A DNA stretch of 64,000 nt from Faecalicatena sp. Marseille-Q4148 (GCA_018228665.1 CP073692.1:496001-560000); one strand, 5' to 3'. Shown: positions 1 through 10,214, numbered from the stretch's first letter. Notes: generated by a model from the letters alone, not told the origin. Numbers and translations: made by a program.

Positions 1-3000
1 GGACTTAAAGTTCATATTATAGAAACTGTACAGGAAGAAATCTGTCAGATCCGGAACAACTGCCTCAGCGCCTTCTTGTTCCAGAAGTTCCACAAGATAG
101 TTGTTTGCAACCGGAGAGAATTTGACAAGAATTTCTCCGACAATTCCTACTTTTGGTTTTTGGATATCCAGCATTGGAAGCTGATCGAATTCTTTTACAA
201 TCCGGCGGCAGAGCTGATCGAATTTTCTCTTAGAGAGATGATTGCTCTGGAGAAAATCAATACATTCCTGCTTTAGTTTTTCGTGGAGTGCATTGGCTGA
301 TCCCGGAATCTTTTCGTAAGGGCGGGTACGATAGAGTACGCGCATGAAAATGTCGCCGAGAAGCAGAGAATATACGCCTCTTAGCAAAAGTGGGAGCGTA
401 ATCTGAAAACCAGGGTTATTCTCCAGACCGCTCAAATTCAATGAGATAACCGGAATATGCCCGTAGCCGGCTTTGCCAAGTGCACGGCGGATAAAGCCAA
501 TGTAGTTGGAGGCACGACAACCGCCTCCGGTCTGCGTGATGATAACCGCAAGTTTATCTGTGTCATATTCGCCGGACAAAATCGCATCCATAATCTGACC
601 GACAACAATCAGGGATGGATAGCAGGCATCGTTGTTTACATATTTTAAGCCCGTGTTAATGGCTGCTTTATTGCTGTTCGGAAGCACTTTGATGTTGTAA
701 CCGCATTTGCGGAAAGCCGGCTCTACAAGGTCAAAATGAATTGGCGACATCTGTGGACAGAGAATCGTATAATCTTTTTTCATTTCTTTTGTAAACGGAA
801 CTTTTGTAATGGCAGTTGAATGCAGCTCTCGTGCCTCCTGTTTCTGCTCCCGCACACGAATTGCAGCGAGCAGGGAACGGATACGAATTCTTGCAGCGCC
901 CAGATTATTTACTTCATCGATTTTCAAAGAAGTATAGATCTTGCCCGATCCGGTTAAAATATCGGATACCTGATCGGTTGTAACGGCATCCAGACCGCAG
1001 CCAAAAGAGTTGAGCTGAATGAGATCCAGATCATTTCTTGTCTTGACATAGTTAGCGGCGGCATAAAGTCTTGAGTGGTACATCCACTGATCCATTACGA
1101 GCAGCGGTCGTTCTACCGGAGCTAAGTGAGAAATGGAATCCTCTGTCAAAACAGCAATATCATATGAATTAATCAGCTCGGGAATTCCGTGATTTACTTC
1201 CGGATCCACGTGATATGGACGTCCTGCAAGAACAATACCGTGTTTGTGGTGTTCTTTCATGTACGCCAGCGTCTCTTCACCTTTTTTGCGGATATCATTT
1301 CTTGCATTGGAAAGTTCAGTCCAGGCTTTTGAAGCAGCTTTTCGAATTTCTTCTGCAGGAATTGAAAGAGTGTTTCCAAGTTCTTTCACAAGACAGTTTG
1401 TAAATGTTGCCTCATCTTTTAAAGAGAGGAATGGATTGAGAAAACGAACTTCTCCATTTACAATGGTGTCAATATTATTTCGAATGTTTTCCGCATAGGA
1501 AGTGACGATCGGGCAGTTATAGTGATTGTTTGCATCTTCAAATTCCTGGCGTTCATAAGGAATACAAGGGTAGAAGATAAAAGGCACATTCTGCCGGATC
1601 AGCCATTCTACATGACCGTGAGCCAATTTGGCCGGATAACATTCAGACTCACTTGGAATCGACTCAATTCCCATTTCATAAATCTTATGACTGGAAGCCG
1701 GAGAAAGCAGTACCCGGTAGCCAAGTTCGGTAAAAAACGTGAACCAGAGCGGGTAGTTCTCATACATATTCAAAACGCGTGGAATTCCGACAATGCCGCG
1801 CTTTGCCTCGGAAAGAGCGAGCGGTTCATAATCAAAGTAGCGGTGGAATTTGTAGTCGAACAGGTTCGGAAGTTTATTCTGTGATTTTTCCTTACCGAGT
1901 CCACGCTCACAGCGGTTTCCGGAAATGTAGCTCCGACCGCCGCTGAATTTATTAATTGTCAGGCGGCAGTTGTTTGTACATCCCTTGCATTTTGTCATGG
2001 TTGTTGTATAAGTAAGTGCTTCGATTTCTTTGATCGGAAGCATGGTTGTGCCGGTGCATCCCTTCATCTGATAGCGTTCTCTTGCGATAAGCGCAGCGCC
2101 GAAAGCGCCCATAATACCGGCAATATCCGGACGTACAGCGTGACAGTCGGCAATACTTTCAAAGCTTCGCAGGACAGCATCGTTATAAAAGGTTCCACCC
2201 TGTACTACAATGTGAGAACCAAGTTCAGAAGCGTCGGATACTTTGATTACTTTAAACAGAGCATTTTTAATGACAGAGTAGGCGAGACCGGCAGAAATAT
2301 CTGCAACAGAAGCTCCTTCCTTCTGTGCCTGTTTTACTTTAGAATTCATAAACACAGTGCAGCGCGTTCCAAGATCGATGGGATTGCGGGCAAATAAAGC
2401 TTCATGAGCAAAATCTTCTACAGAATAATTAAGAGATTTTGCAAAAGTTTCAATGAAAGAACCGCATCCGGAGGAGCAGGCTTCATTTAATTGGACACTG
2501 TCTACCGTTTGGTTTTTGATTTTAATGCACTTCATATCCTGACCGCCGATGTCAAGGATACAGTCTACATCCGGTTCAAAGAAAGATGCAGCATAGTAGT
2601 GGGAAATTGTTTCTACTTCACCTTCATCAAGCAAAAGAGCGGACTTGATCAATACTTCTCCATAGCCGGTGGAACAGGAGTGAGCAATGCGTACTCCGTC
2701 CGGAAGATGCCGGTAAATATCTTTTATGGCAGAAATTGTCGTGCCAAGCGGATCGCCGTTATTGCTCTGATAAAAAGAATACAGCAGTGTTCCGTCTTCC
2801 GCTACAAGTGCTGCTTTTGTTGTTGTAGAACCGGCATCAATTCCAAGAAAACAGTTCCCGCGATAGGTACTTAGATCCATCATTGGCACCTGGTGCTTGT
2901 CATGTCGTTCTTTAAATTCGTGATAATCTTGTTCAGAAGCAAAAAGAGGCTGAAGGCGCTCTACTTCAAATTCCATTTCAATTCGGTTTGCAAGCTTATC

Positions 3001-3816
3001 CCTAAGTTCCAACAGAGATGTAACGACATCTTTTTTGGAATTCAGGGCAGATCCGATGGCAGCAAAGAGATGAGAATAAGTTGGAATAATTGTATGTTCC
3101 TCATCAAGGTTCAGTGTACGGACAAAGGCTTCCCGAAGTTCCGAAAGAAAATGCAGCGGTCCGCCGAGGAATGCAACATGGCCGCGGATAGGCTTGCCGC
3201 AGGCGAGTCCGCTGATTGTCTGGTTGACAACTGCCTGGAAAATAGAGGCGGATAAGTCTTCCTTTGTGGCGCCTTCATTAATCAAAGGCTGGATGTCTGA
3301 TTTTGCGAACACACCGCAGCGTGCCGCAATGGTATAAAGGGCTTTATAATGTTTAGCATATTCATTTAACCCGGTAGCGTCTGTCTGAAGAAGAGAAGCC
3401 ATCTGATCGATAAATGAACCGGTACCGCCGGCACAGATCCCGTTCATACGCTGTTCGACATTTTTTCCTTCAAAATAAATAATCTTGGCGTCTTCACCGC
3501 CAAGTTCAATGGCAACGTCTGTCTGAGGTGCATAATCCTGCAGTGCAGATGATACAGCGATTACTTCCTGAACAAAAGGAACCCCGAGATGCTTTGCCAG
3601 GGTTAAGCCTCCTGAACCGGTGATCATCGGGGATACTTTGACAGAACCGACAGTATAGATTGCCCGTCCCAGAAGATCTGAGAGGGTTTCCTGAATGTTG
3701 GCATAATGCCGTTCATAGTCAGAAAAAAGTATTTCGTTATGGTCGTTTAATACAGCAATTTTAACAGTGGTGGAGCCGATGTCAATCCCTAGTGTATACA
3801 AATCTTTTTGACTCAT
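1..3816 (-). CDS. 2-hydroxyacyl-CoA dehydratase activase, large two-domain type (partial, 3' end missing)
   Basis: The gene reads leftward from ATG at 3816 and runs off the window edge with 1,272 uninterrupted codons. AAAGGAG precedes the start. It carries two ASKHA/BadF-type ATPase domains: phosphate-binding motif IDIGSTTVK near residue 11 and IDAGSTTTK near residue 323. Each domain is followed by the cysteine motif of the family, CAGGTGSF near 128 and CSSGCGSF near 443, where activases bind the bridging [4Fe-4S] cluster. From about residue 640 comes the DUF2229/dehydratase-like region with conserved Cys motifs (ECYPAK, FGCGLD, NDACYPS). Known relatives are about 1,400 aa, so roughly the last 10% is missing. 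By family, it would hydrolyse ATP to inject a low-potential electron into a 2-hydroxyacyl-CoA dehydratase or a related enzyme. No dehydratase subunits are visible nearby, so the substrate is unknown. Confidence 0.9.
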   Translation of the reverse strand, partial: MSQKDLYTLGIDIGSTTVKIAVLNDHNEILFSDYERHYANIQETLSDLLGRAIYTVGSVKVSPMITGSGGLTLAKHLGVPFVQEVIAVSSALQDYAPQTDVAIELGGEDAKIIYFEGKNVEQRMNGICAGGTGSFIDQMASLLQTDATGLNEYAKHYKALYTIAARCGVFAKSDIQPLINEGATKEDLSASIFQAVVNQTISGLACGKPIRGHVAFLGGPLHFLSELREAFVRTLNLDEEHTIIPTYSHLFAAIGSALNSKKDVVTSLLELRDKLANRIEMEFEVERLQPLFASEQDYHEFKERHDKHQVPMMDLSTYRGNCFLGIDAGSTTTKAALVAEDGTLLYSFYQSNNGDPLGTTISAIKDIYRHLPDGVRIAHSCSTGYGEVLIKSALLLDEGEVETISHYYAASFFEPDVDCILDIGGQDMKCIKIKNQTVDSVQLNEACSSGCGSFIETFAKSLNYSVEDFAHEALFARNPIDLGTRCTVFMNSKVKQAQKEGASVADISAGLAYSVIKNALFKVIKVSDASELGSHIVVQGGTFYNDAVLRSFESIADCHAVRPDIAGIMGAFGAALIARERYQMKGCTGTTMLPIKEIEALTYTTTMTKCKGCTNNCRLTINKFSGGRSYISGNRCERGLGKEKSQNKLPNLFDYKFHRYFDYEPLALSEAKRGIVGIPRVLNMYENYPLWFTFFTELGYRVLLSPASSHKIYEMGIESIPSESECYPAKLAHGHVEWLIRQNVPFIFYPCIPYERQEFEDANNHYNCPIVTSYAENIRNNIDTIVNGEVRFLNPFLSLKDEATFTNCLVKELGNTLSIPAEEIRKAASKAWTELSNARNDIRKKGEETLAYMKEHHKHGIVLAGRPYHVDPEVNHGIPELINSYDIAVLTEDSISHLAPVERPLLVMDQWMYHSRLYAAANYVKTRNDLDLIQLNSFGCGLDAVTTDQVSDILTGSGKIYTSLKIDEVNNLGAARIRIRSLLAAIRVREQKQEARELHSTAITKVPFTKEMKKDYTILCPQMSPIHFDLVEPAFRKCGYNIKVLPNSNKAAINTGLKYVNNDACYPSLIVVGQIMDAILSGEYDTDKLAVIITQTGGGCRASNYIGFIRRALGKAGYGHIPVISLNLSGLENNPGFQITLPLLLRGVYSLLLGDIFMRVLYRTRPYEKIPGSANALHEKLKQECIDFLQSNHLSKRKFDQLCRRIVKEFDQLPMLDIQKPKVGIVGEILVKFSPVANNYLVELLEQEGAEAVVPDLTDFFLYSFYNMNFKS

Positions 3817-3886
3817 GCTGTCACTCCTTTATCTTAAAAATATAGTGTTATTACTTATTTAATATGCTTTCTGCGTACCAATGTAC

Positions 3887-3915
3887 ATTATACGACAGAA
3901 AGGGAAAAAACACAA
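3887..3915 (-). promoter_or_regulatory. Predicted promoter of the activase gene
   Basis: On the minus strand TTGTGT (3915-3910) is followed after 17 nt by a perfect TATAAT (3892-3887). It lies about 70 bp upstream of the ATG at 3816. The -35 is weak; the -10 is consensus. Confidence 0.5.
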
Positions 3916-4039
3916 TTTCCAAATAGCTAAAAAGATTGTTAAATATTATGAACAAATTGTGAAATATGACATTTTTTGACGAAGGTTGGAAATGAGAATT
4001 TAATAATTTCTAAAAAAGAAATAAACAGCAGGCTTCAAA

Positions 4040-4068
4040 TTGACAAACGTCAAAGGAAAAGTTACAAT
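4040..4068 (+). promoter_or_regulatory. Sigma-A promoter of the rhomboid-like gene
   Basis: Consensus TTGACA (4040-4045), a 17-nt spacer and TACAAT (4063-4068), about 42 bp before the ATG at 4110. The -35 is the left arm of a small inverted repeat, TTGAC-AAAC-GTCAA (4040-4053), which could be an operator. The 293-bp gap 3817-4109 otherwise holds only the divergent activase promoter. Confidence 0.7.
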
Positions 4069-4109
4069 GTGTACATTATCATATAAAAAATGAAAAGGGG
4101 AAGAATGAT

Positions 4110-4961
4110 ATGAACTGGTTGAATAAACTGGAAAGAAAGTTTGGAAAGTATGCCATTCCGAATTTAACATTTTATCTGATTGCATGTTATGTACTTGGTT
4201 TTGCTATTTCCGTGTTTATGCCGAATATGTTTTCGTATCTGACGCTGGAGCCGGCGCTGATTCTGAGAGGACAGGTTTGGAGGATTGTAAGCTGGGTGCT
4301 GATTCCGCCATCAAGTTTTGATCTTTTTACGATCATTATGCTGCTGTTTTACTATTCACTTGGAAAAACATTGGAGCAGACATGGGGAACTTTCCGGTAT
4401 AATGTATATATTCTCTCGGGAATTATCTTTACGGTAATTGGTGCATTTGTGCTGTATGGAATTTTTTCAATACTTGTTCCGGGATTTGCAGGAGTCGGAG
4501 GCATTATGGGAGCTTTCTTCTCAACGTATTACATTAATATGTCTATTTTCCTTGCGTTTGCAGCAAGTTATCCGGAGATGCAGGTACTGCTTTATTTTGT
4601 GATTCCGATTAAGATGAAATGGATGGGAATTTTGTATTTCGTACTGATCGGATATGATTTCTTAAGAGGAGGCTGGCCAACGAAGGGTGTTATTTTAGCG
4701 TCGCTTCTGAACTTTATTGTATTTTTCTTATCAACAAGAAATCTTTCTCCATACAATCCGAAAGAAATACAGAGAAAACGCAAATTTCAGCAGGAAATGA
4801 AGCGATCAGCGCCGTCAGGAGACGGGCCGCGGCATCGCTGTGCAGTATGCGGCAGGACAGAGCTGGATGATCCGAATCTGGAATTCCGCTATTGCTCAAA
4901 GTGTAATGGCAATTATGAATATTGCCAGGATCATTTATTCACACATGAACATAAAAAATAA
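4110..4961 (+). CDS. Rhomboid-fold membrane protein with C-terminal zinc ribbon, probably not a protease
   Basis: This 283-aa protein has about six hydrophobic segments between residues 20 and 210, followed by a basic linker and a short C-terminal metal site (HRCAVCGR, then YCSKC and a closing YCQDH/HEH region, about 245-281). The membrane part looks like the rhomboid superfamily: WRIVSW after the first loop, then LEQTWG at the next helix. Where active rhomboids have GxSG with the nucleophile serine, this protein reads GVGGIMGAF, and no clear partner histidine is visible. It is therefore best read as a rhomboid-related pseudoprotease. The start follows AGGGGAAG, and the gene has its own consensus promoter. 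lysA-like and dehydrogenase genes follow closely, but a functional link is not evident. Confidence 0.65.
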   Translation: MNWLNKLERKFGKYAIPNLTFYLIACYVLGFAISVFMPNMFSYLTLEPALILRGQVWRIVSWVLIPPSSFDLFTIIMLLFYYSLGKTLEQTWGTFRYNVYILSGIIFTVIGAFVLYGIFSILVPGFAGVGGIMGAFFSTYYINMSIFLAFAASYPEMQVLLYFVIPIKMKWMGILYFVLIGYDFLRGGWPTKGVILASLLNFIVFFLSTRNLSPYNPKEIQRKRKFQQEMKRSAPSGDGPRHRCAVCGRTELDDPNLEFRYCSKCNGNYEYCQDHLFTHEHKK

Positions 4962-4976
4962 CTAGGAGTGCTACTG

Positions 4977-6248
4977 ATGAAGAAAGAACCATTTGTGACG
5001 AAAGAACAGATTGAAGAGATTGTAAAGACATATCCGACGCCATTTCATCTGTATGATGAGAGAGGAATCCGGAAGAATATGCAGGCATTAAGAGATGCAT
5101 TTGCCTGGAACCCAGGATTTCGGGAATATTTTGCGGTGAAAGCAACGCCGAATCCATATCTGATGCAGATTTTGCGGGAGTACGGTTGTGGCTGTGACTG
5201 CTCTTCTTATACAGAATTGATGCTTTCGGAAGCAATCGGAGCAACCGGCGAAGACATTATGTTTTCATCTAATGCGACGCCGGCAGAGGAATTTGCTTAT
5301 GCGGCGAAGCTTGGAGCGACGATCAACCTGGATGATTTTACCCATATTCAATTTTTGGAAGATACGATTGGCTATATCCCGAAAAAAATCAGCTGCAGAT
5401 TCAATCCGGGTGGATTGTTCCAGATCAGTAATGATATTATGGATAATCCGGGAGACTCTAAATATGGAATGACAACAGAGCAGTTGTTTGAAGCGTTTCG
5501 GATACTGAAGGCAAAGGGCGCAGAAGAATTTGGAATTCACGCCTTTCTGGCAAGTAATACGGTGACGAACGAATACTATCCGATGCTGGCAAGAGTGTTG
5601 TTTCAGCTGGCAGTACAGCTCCGGAAAGAAACGGGAGCGCATATCTCATTTATCAATTTATCAGGTGGTATCGGGATTCCGTATACACCGGATCAGGAAC
5701 CGAATGATATCAGAGTGATTGGCGATGGGGTACGCAGAGTATATGAGGAAGTGCTTGTTCCGGCAGGAATGGGAGATGTGGCAATTTATACAGAACTTGG
5801 ACGGTTTATGATGGGACCGTATGGATGTCTTGTAACGAAAGCTGTTCACGAAAAGCATATCTATAAAGAGTATATAGGCTGTGATGCCTGTGCGGTTAAT
5901 CTTATGCGGCCGGCCATGTACGGTGCTTATCATCATATCACAGTTGCCGGGAAAGAACATCATGTCTGTGACCACAAGTACGATATTACCGGATCACTCT
6001 GTGAGAATAATGACAAGTTTGCGATCGACAGGATGCTTCCGAAGATTGAAATTGGTGATTATCTGATCATTCATGACACAGGTGCGCATGGGTTTTCTAT
6101 GGGATATAACTACAATGGAAAGTTAAAGTCAGCAGAACTTCTTCTGAAAGAGAATGGAGAAGTGCAGCTGATCCGAAGGGCAGAAACTCCGGCAGATTAT
6201 TTTGCGACATTCGATTGTTTTGAGATTGGAAAGAAGCTGATGAAATAA
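4977..6248 (+). CDS. Diaminopimelate decarboxylase-like PLP enzyme (divergent LysA family)
   Basis: A 423-aa group IV (alanine-racemase-fold) PLP decarboxylase. The PLP lysine is in FAVKATPNP (K55), and the C-terminal beta domain has the substrate-site cysteine in LCENNDKF and the region NLMRPAMYGAYHHI. LysA releases CO2 from meso-diaminopimelate to give lysine. Several LysA signature positions differ, however: EPGR reads ELGR, and the usual HIGSQ stretch reads HAFLASN. The specificity may therefore have shifted. ATG 4977 is chosen because AGGAG (4964-4968) sits eight bases before it; a GTG at 4968 lies inside that site. The next gene starts immediately after the stop, so the two are probably co-translated. 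Confidence 0.75.
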   Translation: MKKEPFVTKEQIEEIVKTYPTPFHLYDERGIRKNMQALRDAFAWNPGFREYFAVKATPNPYLMQILREYGCGCDCSSYTELMLSEAIGATGEDIMFSSNATPAEEFAYAAKLGATINLDDFTHIQFLEDTIGYIPKKISCRFNPGGLFQISNDIMDNPGDSKYGMTTEQLFEAFRILKAKGAEEFGIHAFLASNTVTNEYYPMLARVLFQLAVQLRKETGAHISFINLSGGIGIPYTPDQEPNDIRVIGDGVRRVYEEVLVPAGMGDVAIYTELGRFMMGPYGCLVTKAVHEKHIYKEYIGCDACAVNLMRPAMYGAYHHITVAGKEHHVCDHKYDITGSLCENNDKFAIDRMLPKIEIGDYLIIHDTGAHGFSMGYNYNGKLKSAELLLKENGEVQLIRRAETPADYFATFDCFEIGKKLMK

Positions 6249-7208
6249 ATGAAAGTTGTCATTACAGCAAGAAATTTTGTACTGGAAGAAGACAAAAGAG
6301 CAATCACACTTTTGAAAGAGAGCGGTTGTGAAATAGTGGATAAAAGCGGATGGAATCAGGGAACATCTTCAGCAGAAGAAAATGCAAAACTTCTGGAAGG
6401 CGCAGATGCAGCAATTGTTGCGATGGAAGAGATTAATGATTTTGTACTTCAAAAATGTCCGAAGTTGAAGTTTATTTCTAGGCGGGGAATCGGCTATGAT
6501 TCGATTGATATTGAAGCATGTCGGAAACGGGGTGTTTCTGTGGCGCGGACGACAGGGACGGTGGAAGGCGCTGTTGCAGAGCATGTGATTGCGTATATCC
6601 TTCATTTTGCCAGGGAGATTTTCTTACAGAATGAAGAGATGCATCGTGGTATCTGGAATCGGAAAATGATGTACGGAGCTAAGAATCGGGGTCTTGGACT
6701 AGTGGGCTTTGGCGGAATCGGCAAAGAGATTGCGAAGCGTGCCAACGCGTTAGGAATGGAAGTACGATACTATTGTCGTCATCCGAAAAAAGAATGGGAA
6801 GAAACATATCATGCTCGTTACTGCGATTTGCCGGAGCTTCTGGCTGTGAGTGATTATGTCTCAGTGAATGTGCCCTTGACAGACAGCACACGAGGCATGT
6901 TTGATGCAGAAAAATTTGCACTGATGAAGCCGGAGAGTGTTTTTATTAATGTTGCGCGGGCGCCGGTCATGGATGAGAAAGCGTTGAGAGAAGCGTTAGA
7001 TCAAAAGCAGCTTCGGGGAGCTTGTGTAGATGTATTTGATCATGAGCCGTGCACAGATTCTCTGCTGGCGTCAAGTGAACGGGCAGTGCTGACACCACAT
7101 ACAGCATCTTTTACGAGTGAAAATTTTGGTGAAATGAATCTTCGGGCAGCTCAGAATGTAATAGAGTATTTTGAAGGATGTCTTGCTGAGAAATATCTTG
7201 TCATTTAG
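6249..7208 (+). CDS. D-2-hydroxyacid dehydrogenase, phosphoglycerate dehydrogenase-like
   Basis: A 319-aa enzyme of the D-isomer-specific 2-hydroxyacid dehydrogenase family. The N-terminal substrate domain leads into FISRRGIGYDSIDIEAC. The Rossmann motif GLVGFGGIGKEIAKRA falls near residues 150-165, followed by the arginine region VNVARAPVMDE, the acidic DVFDHEPC and the catalytic histidine in LTPHTASFT. It lacks a C-terminal ACT domain, so it resembles short SerA-like proteins rather than the regulated serine-pathway enzyme. The ATG directly abuts the TAA of the preceding LysA-like gene, which points to one transcript and perhaps a joint pathway. Its true substrate cannot be read from the sequence. 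Confidence 0.8.
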   Translation: MKVVITARNFVLEEDKRAITLLKESGCEIVDKSGWNQGTSSAEENAKLLEGADAAIVAMEEINDFVLQKCPKLKFISRRGIGYDSIDIEACRKRGVSVARTTGTVEGAVAEHVIAYILHFAREIFLQNEEMHRGIWNRKMMYGAKNRGLGLVGFGGIGKEIAKRANALGMEVRYYCRHPKKEWEETYHARYCDLPELLAVSDYVSVNVPLTDSTRGMFDAEKFALMKPESVFINVARAPVMDEKALREALDQKQLRGACVDVFDHEPCTDSLLASSERAVLTPHTASFTSENFGEMNLRAAQNVIEYFEGCLAEKYLVI

Positions 7209-7258
7209 TTGCTTAAAAAACAAAATGTGAGAAAAAGATGGTTTTATAAAGAAAAAGC

Positions 7259-7287
7259 TTGCATTTATCATAAAACTATGATATGAT
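7259..7287 (+). promoter_or_regulatory. Promoter of tRNA-Leu, with inverted repeat in the spacer
   Basis: TTGCAT (7259-7264), 17-nt spacer, TATGAT (7282-7287), about 20 bp before the mature tRNA 5' end. The region between the hexamers is occupied by the inverted repeat TATCATA-AAAC-TATGATA (7266-7283). Confidence 0.65.
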
Positions 7288-7307
7288 ACAAAACGGTTGA
7301 GAAACCG

Positions 7308-7390
7308 GCCGGTGTGTCGGAATGGCAGACGAGGCAGACTCAAAATCTGTTGTGGGCAACTACGTGCGGGTTCAAGTCCCGCCGCCGGCA
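7308..7390 (+). tRNA. tRNA-Leu (anticodon CAA)
   Basis: This 83-nt class II tRNA has acceptor arms GCCGGTG (7308-7314) and CGCCGGC (7383-7389) with discriminator A at 7390. The anticodon stem GCAGA/TCTGT encloses the loop CTCAAAA, giving CAA. There is a long variable arm, and the T stem GCGGG/CCCGC encloses TTCAAGT. The 3' CCA is not encoded. The gene is single, with its own promoter and terminator. Confidence 0.95.
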
Positions 7391-7395
7391 TAAGA

Positions 7396-7423
7396 AAAGT
7401 ATCGCATTTGCGGTACTTTTTTT
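7396..7423 (+). terminator. Rho-independent terminator of tRNA-Leu
   Basis: AAAGTATCGC pairs with GCGGTACTTT across an ATTT loop (10-bp stem), followed by a T run. Confidence 0.85.
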
Positions 7424-7528
7424 GTTGCCCGGATTTGTGATAATCGTGTTTTCATTGACTCTAAAATATGATATCATAAATGGGTATGAGAACGTACGGG
7501 CTTTTGCCGTCGGGACAGGAGTGTATCA

Positions 7529-10144
7529 ATGAGCGAAAAAATTTTATTAATCGATGGACATAGTATATTAAACCGGGCTTTTTTTGGTGTGCCGGATCTG
7601 ACCAATGATGAAGGACTCCATACGAATGCGATATATGGATTTCTGAATATTTTATTCAAAGTTCTGGATGAGGAACAGCCGGAGTATCTGACAGTTGCGT
7701 TTGACGTGCATGCACCTACATTTCGGCATGAGATGTACGATGCATATAAAGGAACGAGAAAACCAATGGCAGAGGAACTGCGTCAGCAAGTGCCGGTCAT
7801 GAAAGAAGTGCTAAAAGCTATGGGAATTCGCGTGATCGAAAAAGCAGGATTAGAAGCAGATGATTTGATTGGAACACTGTCAAAACGCTGCGAAGAGCAG
7901 GGGATGGAAGTGACTGTTCTTTCCGGAGACAGAGATTTGCTGCAGCTTGCTACGGATCGGGTAAAAATCCGAATTCCTAAGACAAAGCAGGGACGTACAG
8001 AGGTAGAAGATTACTATGCGTCAGATGTGAAAGAGCGCTATCAGGTAACTCCGAAAGAGTTTATCGATGTGAAAGCGCTGATGGGAGATACGTCAGATAA
8101 TATTCCGGGAGTTCCGAGCATTGGAGAAAAGACTGCTACGAAAATTATTGTAGAATACGGAAGCGTTGAAAATGCGTATGCACATGTCAGTGAACTGAAG
8201 CCGCCGCGGGCATCAAAAGCGCTTCAGGAACACTACGATCTGGCACAAATGAGTAAGACGCTGGCGACAATCTGCCTGAATGCGGATTTGGAGTATGAGG
8301 TAGGGGAAGCCAGAATTGGAAATCTTTTTACACCGGAAGCGTATGAATATTTTCGGAAACTTCAGTTTAAAAATCTGCTGGCAAAGTTTGAAGTAGAGGT
8401 TCCGGTAAATGAAGTGGAAAAACATTTCCTTGAAGTAACAGAAAGGGAAGGACTTCAAAAAGTGCTTGAAAAGGCAAAAGGAGCAGAATGGATCGGTGTT
8501 TCTCTTGAAAAGGATGAAGAACATTCTTTACCGCTCTTTGCAGGCATGGGTGGTTACAGTGCGGCTGCGATTGCGATAGGAGATGCAGAAGTTTATCGAA
8601 TCCCGGCAGGCAAAGACATTACGATGAAGATGATCTATGAGGCATTTTCTGAATTGGCGAAGGCAGGGAAGAAAATAGCATTGTTTGATCTGAAGAAGCT
8701 TTTGAAGGAAACAAACGTGAGCCGGACAGCATTTGTTTTTGATGTACATATTGCGGCATATCTTTTGAATCCACTGAAAAATGCATATGGATTTGAAGAA
8801 ATTGCAGAAGAATACTTACATCTTTCAATCAGTGAGAAAACAAAGAGAGAAGACCGGACATGCTATGAGGCCTATGCGGCGTATGAACTTGCACCGGTTT
8901 TACAGAAACGATTGGAAGAAGAACAGATGGAAAAGCTGTATGAAGAAATCGAGCTGCCGCTTGTCTTTGCACTGAACGATATGGAAGAAGCGGGCGTCCG
9001 TGTAAAAGCCGAGGAATTAAAAGCGTACGGAGAAGCATTGACAGGAAGAATCGAAGAACTGGAAAAAGTAATTTGGGAAATGGCCGGAGAACAGTTTAAC
9101 ATTAATTCGCCAAAACAGTTAGGGGTAATTTTGTTTGAAAAACTGCAGCTTCCCCATGGGAAGAAAACAAAAAGCGGATACTCGACAGCAGCGGACATTT
9201 TAGAAAAACTTGCAGGCGAATATCCGATCGTGGCATCGGTTCTTGAGTATCGACAGTTAACAAAGTTGAAATCTACTTATGCAGACGGCCTGGCAGGTTT
9301 TATTGGAGAAGACGGGCGAATTCACGGAAAATTCCACCAGACTGTTACAGCAACCGGGCGGATCAGCAGTACGGACCCGAATCTTCAGAATATTCCGGTA
9401 CGAATGGAACTGGGAAGACGGATCCGGAAGGTATTTGTTCCGCAGGAAGGATGTATTTTTGTAGATGCGGACTACTCGCAGATTGAGCTTCGGGTGCTGG
9501 CTCATTGTTCGGGGGATCAGGCGCTGATTGATGCGTATCGGGAAGCGAAAGACATTCACAGAACAACCGCCTCCCAAGTATTCCATACGCCGTTTGAGGA
9601 AGTGACAGAACTGCAAAGAAGAAATGCCAAAGCGGTTAATTTTGGGATTGTATATGGAATCAGTTCTTTTGGATTGAGTCAGGATCTAAGCATTACGCGA
9701 AAGGAAGCAGCAGAATATATTGAGCGCTATTTTGAAACCTATCCCGGAATTAAGAAATTTCTGGATGATGCAGTGACTCATGCGAAAGAAAAAGGATATG
9801 TAACAACCTTGTTTGGAAGAAAACGTCCGATTCCGGAATTGAAATCATCTAATTTTATGCAGCGCAGCTTCGGGGAGCGTGTAGCTATGAACTCCCCAAT
9901 CCAGGGAACGGCGGCAGATATTATGAAGATCGCTATGATCGGGGTAAATGAATCATTGCGGAAAGAACAACTGCGTTCCAGAATTGTTCTGCAGGTTCAT
10001 GATGAGTTACTGATTGAAACATTTGTGGAAGAAGAAGAAAAAGTGAGAGAGATTTTAGCAAGAGAAATGGAGCAGGCTGTCTCTCTGAGTGTTCCGCTTG
10101 TCATCGATGTGCAGACTGGCGAGAACTGGTATGACGCTAAATAA
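7529..10144 (+). CDS. polA: DNA polymerase I
   Basis: An 871-aa family A polymerase for Okazaki-fragment processing and repair. The N-terminal 5' nuclease domain (1 to about 290) is intact (LLIDGHSIL, AFDVHAPTFRHE, EADDLIGTL, MGDTSDNIPG). The middle 3'-5' exonuclease-like domain (about 305-480) lacks the metal-binding DTE motif; the corresponding strand reads WIGVSLEKDE. Proofreading is therefore predicted to be lost, as in Bacillus and Taq enzymes. The polymerase domain has motif A DYSQIELR (near 648), motif B RRNAKAVNFGIVYG and motif C VHDE (near 822). AGGAG precedes the ATG. coaE follows, apparently in the same operon. Confidence 0.97.
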   Translation: MSEKILLIDGHSILNRAFFGVPDLTNDEGLHTNAIYGFLNILFKVLDEEQPEYLTVAFDVHAPTFRHEMYDAYKGTRKPMAEELRQQVPVMKEVLKAMGIRVIEKAGLEADDLIGTLSKRCEEQGMEVTVLSGDRDLLQLATDRVKIRIPKTKQGRTEVEDYYASDVKERYQVTPKEFIDVKALMGDTSDNIPGVPSIGEKTATKIIVEYGSVENAYAHVSELKPPRASKALQEHYDLAQMSKTLATICLNADLEYEVGEARIGNLFTPEAYEYFRKLQFKNLLAKFEVEVPVNEVEKHFLEVTEREGLQKVLEKAKGAEWIGVSLEKDEEHSLPLFAGMGGYSAAAIAIGDAEVYRIPAGKDITMKMIYEAFSELAKAGKKIALFDLKKLLKETNVSRTAFVFDVHIAAYLLNPLKNAYGFEEIAEEYLHLSISEKTKREDRTCYEAYAAYELAPVLQKRLEEEQMEKLYEEIELPLVFALNDMEEAGVRVKAEELKAYGEALTGRIEELEKVIWEMAGEQFNINSPKQLGVILFEKLQLPHGKKTKSGYSTAADILEKLAGEYPIVASVLEYRQLTKLKSTYADGLAGFIGEDGRIHGKFHQTVTATGRISSTDPNLQNIPVRMELGRRIRKVFVPQEGCIFVDADYSQIELRVLAHCSGDQALIDAYREAKDIHRTTASQVFHTPFEEVTELQRRNAKAVNFGIVYGISSFGLSQDLSITRKEAAEYIERYFETYPGIKKFLDDAVTHAKEKGYVTTLFGRKRPIPELKSSNFMQRSFGERVAMNSPIQGTAADIMKIAMIGVNESLRKEQLRSRIVLQVHDELLIETFVEEEEKVREILAREMEQAVSLSVPLVIDVQTGENWYDAK

Positions 10145-10214
10145 TAAAGAGATACGAAATCACAAAGAGAATTTAAGAAGAAAGCGCTTGCAGGAAGCAA
10201 AGGAAGACAGAAAA

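Noticed and set aside
1215..3255. Several plus-strand open frames of 60-130 codons
   Set aside because: They lie antisense within the continuous minus-strand activase frame and have no ribosome sites or family resemblance.
3936..3955. Rex-box-like sequence TTGTTAAATATTATGAACAA upstream of the activase gene
   Set aside because: The half sites are six bases apart instead of the four of a standard Rex site and one arm has a mismatch, so it is not reported as a regulatory feature.
7449..7477. Possible polA promoter TTTTCA-17-TATCAT
   Set aside because: The -35 matches poorly, and the better TTGACT at 7455 has no -10 at correct spacing; evidence is too weak.
7314..7532. Open frame across the tRNA-Leu gene
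   Set aside because: It overlaps a well-formed tRNA and its terminator, has no ribosome site and resembles no protein.
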